Assembly: GCA_025451135.1 (NCBI GenBank)
Contig: JANWKW010000041.1
Coordinates: 1-11,146, forward strand
Direction of reading: 5' to 3'
Length of the DNA stretch: 11,146 nucleotides
Origin: Vulcanimicrobiia bacterium
GTDB taxonomy: Bacteria > Vulcanimicrobiota > Vulcanimicrobiia > Vulcanimicrobiales > Vulcanimicrobiaceae
Under the pieces are notes generated by a model. The model ran no database searches. It was not told the origin of the DNA and saw only the letters and a program-made list of their open reading frames with translations. Of this stretch, positions 7,720 through 11,146 are shown piece after piece. The number at the start of each line of letters is the position of its first letter. Position 1 is the first letter of the stretch. The translations under genes were made by a program, and so were the position numbers.

Positions 7720-8145
7720 CTACTTCCCCGCATAGTTGGCTTTGTCGTCGGCGTCGAGCATGTCGAACAGCGTGGTGTCGTGCGGCAGCGTCGCTGCGAC
7801 CGGATATTTGGCGACGAACTCGGGATCGTCGATGCGATCGCCGACGGTGCGGGCGGTCAGTTTCTCAGTGATTTCGGGATAGCGCGCCGCGTCCGCATGC
7901 GCGCGGACCCAGGCGGCCACGTCGCCGTCGGTCTTGGCGGCTTTGACGGCCGCCTCGAAGTCGGCTTGGGAGACGCCGAGCTCCTTCCAGAGCCGGCGGC
8001 TGAAGCCGTCGATCTGGTAATCGGCCAGATCCCCGCCCGGGAAGGTTGCGCGGACCTTGTCGATGGTCCGGGCCAGCATCAGCAGGCCGCCGAGTTCGCG
8101 ATTGGGGCTGCGCGGCGGCGCGGAGCGGAGGTCGAGTGCTTCCAT
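7720..8145 (-). CDS. DUF5069 domain protein, function unknown
   Basis: 141 residues, soluble, no signal peptide. I recognise the DUF5069 signature at the N-terminus: DLRSAPPRSPNRELGG (5-20) followed by LARTIDKVRA (24-33). The rest also fits: FSRRLWKELGVSQADFEAAV (48-67), then the DGDVAAWV segment (73-80) and an acidic C-terminal part. Proteins of this family are small, widespread and uncharacterised to my knowledge. The start is placed at ATG 8145, where the family homology begins. An ATG at 8229 would add 28 unrelated residues crossing the shared spacer. No strong Shine-Dalgarno precedes 8145 (GGAA about 10 bases upstream). The gene is divergent from citrate synthase and convergent with the esterase, so it is probably monocistronic. 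Confidence 0.82.
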   Translation of the reverse strand: MEALDLRSAPPRSPNRELGGLLMLARTIDKVRATFPGGDLADYQIDGFSRRLWKELGVSQADFEAAVKAAKTDGDVAAWVRAHADAARYPEITEKLTARTVGDRIDDPEFVAKYPVAATLPHDTTLFDMLDADDKANYAGK

Positions 8146-8162
8146 GCCGGGGTCATTCCAGG

Positions 8163-8199
8163 GGGAGGCGGCGGGGTCCTTAAGGGTCCGAGGCCTCCC
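8163..8199. repeat. Inverted repeat (7-base arms) in the spacer between DUF5069 and citrate synthase
   Basis: GGGAGGC (8163-8169) and GCCTCCC (8193-8199) are perfect complements separated by 23 bases. The loop contains the 8-base palindrome CCTTAAGG (8178-8185). The element lies in the 101-base gap shared by two divergent genes, so it could be an operator or a leader hairpin. No run of T follows, so it is not a terminator. In DNA this GC-rich, 7-base arms can occur by chance. I could not identify convincing -35/-10 boxes in this gap. Confidence 0.3.
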
Positions 8200-8233
8200 G
8201 GCACGAAGAAAGCTCGTTCTACCGCGCATTTTT

Positions 8234-8239
8234 GGAGGG
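8234..8239 (+). promoter_or_regulatory. Shine-Dalgarno sequence that points to a CTG start for citrate synthase
   Basis: GGAGGG is a near-perfect anti-16S match. Seven bases separate it from CTG at 8247, the ideal spacing. It lies inside the other candidate start region (TTG 8232), so it cannot serve that codon. It is also part of the self-complementary TGGAGGGCTCCA (8233-8244), which could fold back and partly mask the site. Confidence 0.65.
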
Positions 8240-8246
8240 CTCCACC

Positions 8247-9401
8247 CTGTCTACCACCGGTCTGGTCGTCGATCGCGGCCTCGAAGGCGTCGTCGTCGGA
8301 ACCACGCAGCTCAGCAACGTCGAGGGCAAGATCGGTCGTCTGACCTATCGCGGCTACGATATCGACGACCTCGCCCCGAACGCCACCTTCGAAGAGGTCG
8401 CGCATCTGCTGCTGTTCGGCCATCTGCCGACGCAGGCCGAACTCGACGCGTTCTCGCGCGAGCTCGGCACCCGCCGCATGCTGCCCGAGCCGCTGATCAG
8501 CGCGATCCGCCGCGTCCCCAAGACGGCCTGGCCGATGGACGTGCTGCGCACGGTCGTGAGCGGGCTCGCGCTCTTCTCGCCGACGAACACCCGCGGCGAG
8601 CACGTCTCCGACGTCCACACCGCGATCGAGCTGATCGCCAAGATGCCGACCATCCTGGCGTTCTGGGACCGTCTGCGTCGCGATCTCGAACCGATCGAGC
8701 CGCGCACCGACCTCTCGCAGGCGGCCAACTTCCTCTACATGCGCACCGGCAGCGTGCCCAGCGACGTCGAAGCCCGGGCGCTCGACACCTATCTGGTGCT
8801 GCTCGCCGACCATTCGTACAACGCCTCGACCTTCTCGGCGCGCGTCACCGCATCGACCCGGGCCGACATCTACGCCGCGACCGTCAGCGCGCTCGCGACG
8901 CTCGAAGGCGACCTGCACGGCGGCGCCGCCAGCGCCGCGTACAACACGCTGGTCGAGGTCGGACAGCCGGAGCGCGCCGAGACGTACGTGCGTCAGGTGC
9001 TCGCGCGCGGCGAGAAGATCATGGGCATGGGCCATCGCGAATACAAGGTCCGCGATCCGCGCGCCCGCCATCTCGAGAAGATGGCCGAGAAGCTCAGCGA
9101 GTACAAGGGCGACCGCCACTGGTACGCGATCGCGCGCTCGCTCGAAGACGCCAGCAATAAGGTTTTGCAAGAGGCCAAGCCGGACAAGAAGATCTACGCG
9201 AACGTCGACTTCTACACCGCGCCGGTGCTCGCGGATCTCGGCATGCCGGGCGACGAGTTCACCTGCATGTTCGCCTGCGGCCGGATGGCCGGATGGGCCG
9301 GACACATCCTCGAGCAGCTCGCCGACAACCGCCTGATCCGCCCGCAGGCGACCTACAGCGGGCCGCCCCCGGGACCGTACGTCCCCATCGCCGAGCGGTG
9401 A
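8247..9401 (+). CDS. gltA: Citrate synthase (probable CTG start)
   Basis: 384 residues from CTG 8247. The enzyme condenses acetyl-CoA and oxaloacetate to citrate in the TCA cycle, and also feeds 2-oxoglutarate and glutamate supply. Motifs: GVVVGTTQLS then GRLTYRGYDI (30-39), HSYNASTFSARVTAST (189-204), LHGGA (223-227, His224), the signature GMGHREYKVRDPR (260-272, His263) and NVDFYTAPV (319-327, Asp321). These give the His/His/Asp catalytic set. The length fits the short, type I-like enzymes; a 2-methylcitrate synthase role cannot be excluded from motifs. Start: the only in-frame standard codon nearby is TTG 8232 (five residues longer), but the GGAGGG at 8234-8239 lies after it and is ideally spaced for CTG 8247, giving an N-terminus MSTTG. 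The next in-frame ATG is about 80 residues in. The stop overlaps hisB by 4 bases. Confidence 0.93.
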   Translation: MSTTGLVVDRGLEGVVVGTTQLSNVEGKIGRLTYRGYDIDDLAPNATFEEVAHLLLFGHLPTQAELDAFSRELGTRRMLPEPLISAIRRVPKTAWPMDVLRTVVSGLALFSPTNTRGEHVSDVHTAIELIAKMPTILAFWDRLRRDLEPIEPRTDLSQAANFLYMRTGSVPSDVEARALDTYLVLLADHSYNASTFSARVTASTRADIYAATVSALATLEGDLHGGAASAAYNTLVEVGQPERAETYVRQVLARGEKIMGMGHREYKVRDPRARHLEKMAEKLSEYKGDRHWYAIARSLEDASNKVLQEAKPDKKIYANVDFYTAPVLADLGMPGDEFTCMFACGRMAGWAGHILEQLADNRLIRPQATYSGPPPGPYVPIAER

Positions 9402-9979
9402 GCCGGCGCGGCGCGGTCTCGCGCTCGACCTCCGAGACGCAGATCGATCTCGCCATCGATCTCGACGGCGGGAAGATCGAGATCTCGACCTCGGTCGAGT
9501 TCCTCGACCACATGCTGCACGCGTTCGCGAAGCACGCCGGCTGCGGCCTGACGGTCCGCGCGACCGGCGACGGGATGGACAACCATCACGCGATCGAAGA
9601 CGTCGGGATCGCGCTCGGCAAGGCGATCCACGACGCCCTCGGCGAGAAGCGCGGCATCGCCCGTTTCGGGTCGATCATGCTGCCGCTCGACGAGGCTTTG
9701 ATCGCGGCCAGCGTCGATATCTCGGGACGTCCGTATCTGAACTTCCGGGTCGCGTTCCTGCGCGACGATCTCGGCGATCTGCCGACCGAGATGATCGGCG
9801 AGTTCTTCCGGGCGGTCACCGACAACGCCAAGATCACGCTGCATCTGATCCAGATGAACGGCCACGTCGCGCACCACGTCTGCGAGGCGTCGTTCAAGGC
9901 GTTCGCGCGCGCGTTCGCGCAGGCGGTCGCCGTCACCGGCGGCGACGACGTCCCGTCGACCAAAGGCCTGCTGGAGTAG
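9398..9979 (+). CDS. hisB: Imidazoleglycerol-phosphate dehydratase
   Basis: 193 residues, the monofunctional dehydratase without the N-terminal phosphatase domain of the enterobacterial bifunctional HisB. It converts imidazole glycerol phosphate to imidazole acetol phosphate in histidine synthesis. Motifs: FLDHML (35-40), DNHHAIEDVGI (61-71), LDEAL (97-101), HHVCEASFKAFARA (159-172) and PSTKGLLE (186-193). His38, His63, His64, Glu67, His159, His160 and Glu163 fit the manganese-binding set. DNHHAIED replaces the commoner DDHHTVED, a mild change. The start is GTG 9398, overlapping the citrate synthase stop as GTGA, with only a weak GAG upstream, so translational coupling is likely. A longer frame back to 9293 runs inside citrate synthase and is rejected. 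Confidence 0.95.
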   Translation: MSRRGAVSRSTSETQIDLAIDLDGGKIEISTSVEFLDHMLHAFAKHAGCGLTVRATGDGMDNHHAIEDVGIALGKAIHDALGEKRGIARFGSIMLPLDEALIAASVDISGRPYLNFRVAFLRDDLGDLPTEMIGEFFRAVTDNAKITLHLIQMNGHVAHHVCEASFKAFARAFAQAVAVTGGDDVPSTKGLLE

Positions 9980-9981
9980 CG

Positions 9982-10602
9982 ATGGCGCTGGCGGTGATCG
10001 ACTACGGCGGCGGCAACCTCGGCTCGCTGGTCGCCGCGCTCGAACGCCGCGGCGCGGACTTCGACGTGACCGCGGATCCGGAGCGCATCGCCTGGGCCGA
10101 CGGAGCCGTCTTCCCCGGCGACGGCGCCTTCGCCGCGACCATGGACGCGCTGCGCAGGGGCCGTCTCGACGATGCGATCCGGACGCTGATCGGCCGCGAA
10201 CGGCCGTTCCTCGGCATCTGCGTCGGCATGCAGGTGCTGTTCGATCGCAGCACCGAGTTCGGCGGCGCCGAAGGCCTGGGCATCCTGCACGGAGTGGTCT
10301 CGCGCTTCGAAGATGCGCCGCGCATCCCCCACATGGGTTGGAACCGGTTAGAGCCGGTCGCGGAGCACCCGTTCGCGGACGGCCTCGGACCGGACGCGTA
10401 CGCCTACTTCATGCATTCGTACCGGGTGCCGGTCGGTGCGGCCACGATCGCGGCCGCCACCCACGGCGAACGCTTCTCGGCGATCGTCGCCCGCCGCAAC
10501 GTGATGGGCACGCAGTTCCACCCCGAGAAGAGCCGCGAGACCGGGGCGCGGCTCTTGGACAACTTTCTCGGCATGCTGACGACGATGGAGACCATACCGT
10601 GA
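9982..10602 (+). CDS. hisH: Imidazole glycerol phosphate synthase, glutamine amidotransferase subunit
   Basis: 206 residues, a class I glutaminase that channels ammonia to HisF in the synthase that makes IGP and AICAR. Motifs: AVIDYGGGNLGS (4-15), PGDGAF (45-50), LGICVGMQ (77-84) with nucleophile Cys80, PHMGWN (116-121), FMHSY (143-147) and GTQFHPEKS (176-184) with His180 and Glu182, so the catalytic triad is complete. The loop PGDG has Asp47 where HisH usually has Val (PGVG); this loop forms the oxyanion hole. The start ATG 9982 is two bases after the hisB stop, with GGAG at 9973-9976, five bases upstream. Its stop overlaps hisA. The partner hisF is not in the window and would be expected after hisA. 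Confidence 0.95.
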   Translation: MALAVIDYGGGNLGSLVAALERRGADFDVTADPERIAWADGAVFPGDGAFAATMDALRRGRLDDAIRTLIGRERPFLGICVGMQVLFDRSTEFGGAEGLGILHGVVSRFEDAPRIPHMGWNRLEPVAEHPFADGLGPDAYAYFMHSYRVPVGAATIAAATHGERFSAIVARRNVMGTQFHPEKSRETGARLLDNFLGMLTTMETIP

Positions 10603-11146
10603 TCGTGATCCCCGCTATCGACCTGCGCCACGGCAAGTGCGTGCGCATGCACCAAGGCGACCCGGACAAGGCGACGACCTACGACGTGGATCCGGTCGAA
10701 CGCGCCAAGTCCTTCGTCGCCGCCGGCGCGCGACGGCTGCACGTGATCGATCTCGACGGCGCCTTCGGCTCCGGCGAGAACCAAGCTGCGATCGCGGCCA
10801 TCTGCAAGGCCGTCGACGTCCCGGTGCAGACCGGCGGCGGCGTGCGCACTCTCGCGAACGCGCGCGCGCGCTTAGACGCGGGTGCGGACGCCGTCATCCT
10901 CGGGACGATCCTGATTGAGGACGAACGGGTCGCGCACAACATCATCGCGATGCTGGGCGAGCGCGCCATCGCCGGCATCGACGCGCGGGGCTCCGAGGTC
11001 GCGGTGCGCGGCTGGCTGGAACGCACGCCGGTCGATCGCGACGCCCTGGTCAAACGCGTCGCGGGCTGGGGTGCGACCCGCGTGATCCACACCGAGATCG
11101 GCCGGGACGGCACCGGCAAAGGCTACGACATCGCCGCGCTGACCGC
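10599..11146 (+). CDS. hisA: ProFAR isomerase (HisA), N-terminal part, cut by the window end
   Basis: 182 residues are visible before the window ends, out of about 240 in the family. HisA is a (beta/alpha)8 barrel that isomerises the aminoaldose ProFAR to the aminoketose PRFAR, which is the HisF substrate. Seen: IPAIDLRHGKCVR (4-16) with catalytic Asp8, HVIDLDGAF (48-56), QTGGGVRT (77-84), AGIDARG (125-131) with the second catalytic Asp128, and HTEIGRDGTGKG (164-175). HisA is preferred over HisF because of the 'DLRHGKCVRM' N-terminus and the TEIxRDG motif. The start is GTG 10599, overlapping the hisH stop as GTGA, with GGAG at 10587-10590 eight bases upstream. A second in-frame GTG at 10605 is less well spaced from it. 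Confidence 0.95.
   Translation, partial: MIVIPAIDLRHGKCVRMHQGDPDKATTYDVDPVERAKSFVAAGARRLHVIDLDGAFGSGENQAAIAAICKAVDVPVQTGGGVRTLANARARLDAGADAVILGTILIEDERVAHNIIAMLGERAIAGIDARGSEVAVRGWLERTPVDRDALVKRVAGWGATRVIHTEIGRDGTGKGYDIAALT

Noticed and set aside
8146..8229. 28-residue N-terminal extension of the DUF5069 protein from ATG 8229
   Set aside because: The extension is not family-like and occupies the shared regulatory gap. ATG 8145 directly precedes the conserved DLRSAPPRSP segment.
7342..8343. 333-residue plus-strand frame crossing the esterase end and the DUF5069 gene
   Set aside because: It runs antisense to a recognisable DUF5069 protein, passes through the intergenic repeat and shows no domain.
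10404..10784. Minus-strand frames opposite hisH/hisA
   Set aside because: No recognisable domain; both plus-strand genes have intact catalytic motifs and overlapping stop/start codons.
1..11146. CRISPR arrays, tRNA genes, insertion sequences, prophage or defence systems
   Set aside because: Searched by eye for regular repeats, cloverleaf-like segments and transposase/nuclease motifs; none seen. Almost all of the window is housekeeping coding sequence.

Overview
The window is high-GC bacterial chromosome, densely coding, with no tRNA, rRNA, CRISPR array, phage or transposase gene visible. It looks like core genome: every gene but two belongs to a well-known housekeeping family, and those two are conserved domains of unknown function (DUF2332 and DUF5069). 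The taxon cannot be fixed from the sequence alone. The GC-rich codon use, the 'Actinobacteria/Chloroflexi-like' MurB loop, the murD-ftsW-murG-murC-murB-ddl order and the intergenic repeat style suggest a high-GC, poorly cultured phylum (for example Eremiobacterota/Vulcanimicrobiota, Armatimonadota or Chloroflexota). This is a low-confidence inference.

Region 1 (1-6687, + strand) is the distal part of a division/cell-wall (dcw) cluster: the 3' end of murD, then ftsW, a DUF2332 gene, murG, murC, murB and ddl. Most junctions are stop/start overlaps of 1-8 bases (murD/ftsW 8, DUF2332/murG 4, murG/murC 1, murC/murB 4, murB/ddl 4). The only spaced junction is ftsW to DUF2332 (10 bases). The block therefore reads as one polycistronic, translationally coupled unit. 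It makes and polymerises the peptidoglycan precursor: MurC/MurD add L-Ala/D-Glu, MurB makes UDP-MurNAc, Ddl makes D-Ala-D-Ala, MurG makes lipid II, and FtsW polymerises it at the septum. The unexpected member is the DUF2332 gene, which sits between ftsW and murG and carries a glycine-rich, methyltransferase-like motif.

Region 2 (6688-8145) holds a secreted PHB-depolymerase/feruloyl-esterase-type serine hydrolase (+) and, converging on it, a small DUF5069 gene (-). Between their 3' ends lies an 85-base spacer with a candidate interspersed repeat (about 7656-7699). No ftsQ follows ddl, as it does in many dcw clusters.

Region 3 (8146-11146, + strand) starts with a 101-base gap upstream of citrate synthase, shared with the divergent DUF5069 gene. 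Citrate synthase has no good ATG/GTG start. A strong Shine-Dalgarno sequence points to a CTG codon at 8247. Its stop overlaps the GTG start of hisB by 4 bases, and hisH and hisA (cut by the window end) follow with a 2-base gap and a 4-base overlap. Citrate synthase thus heads a histidine-biosynthesis operon (hisB-hisH-hisA, probably continuing to hisF).
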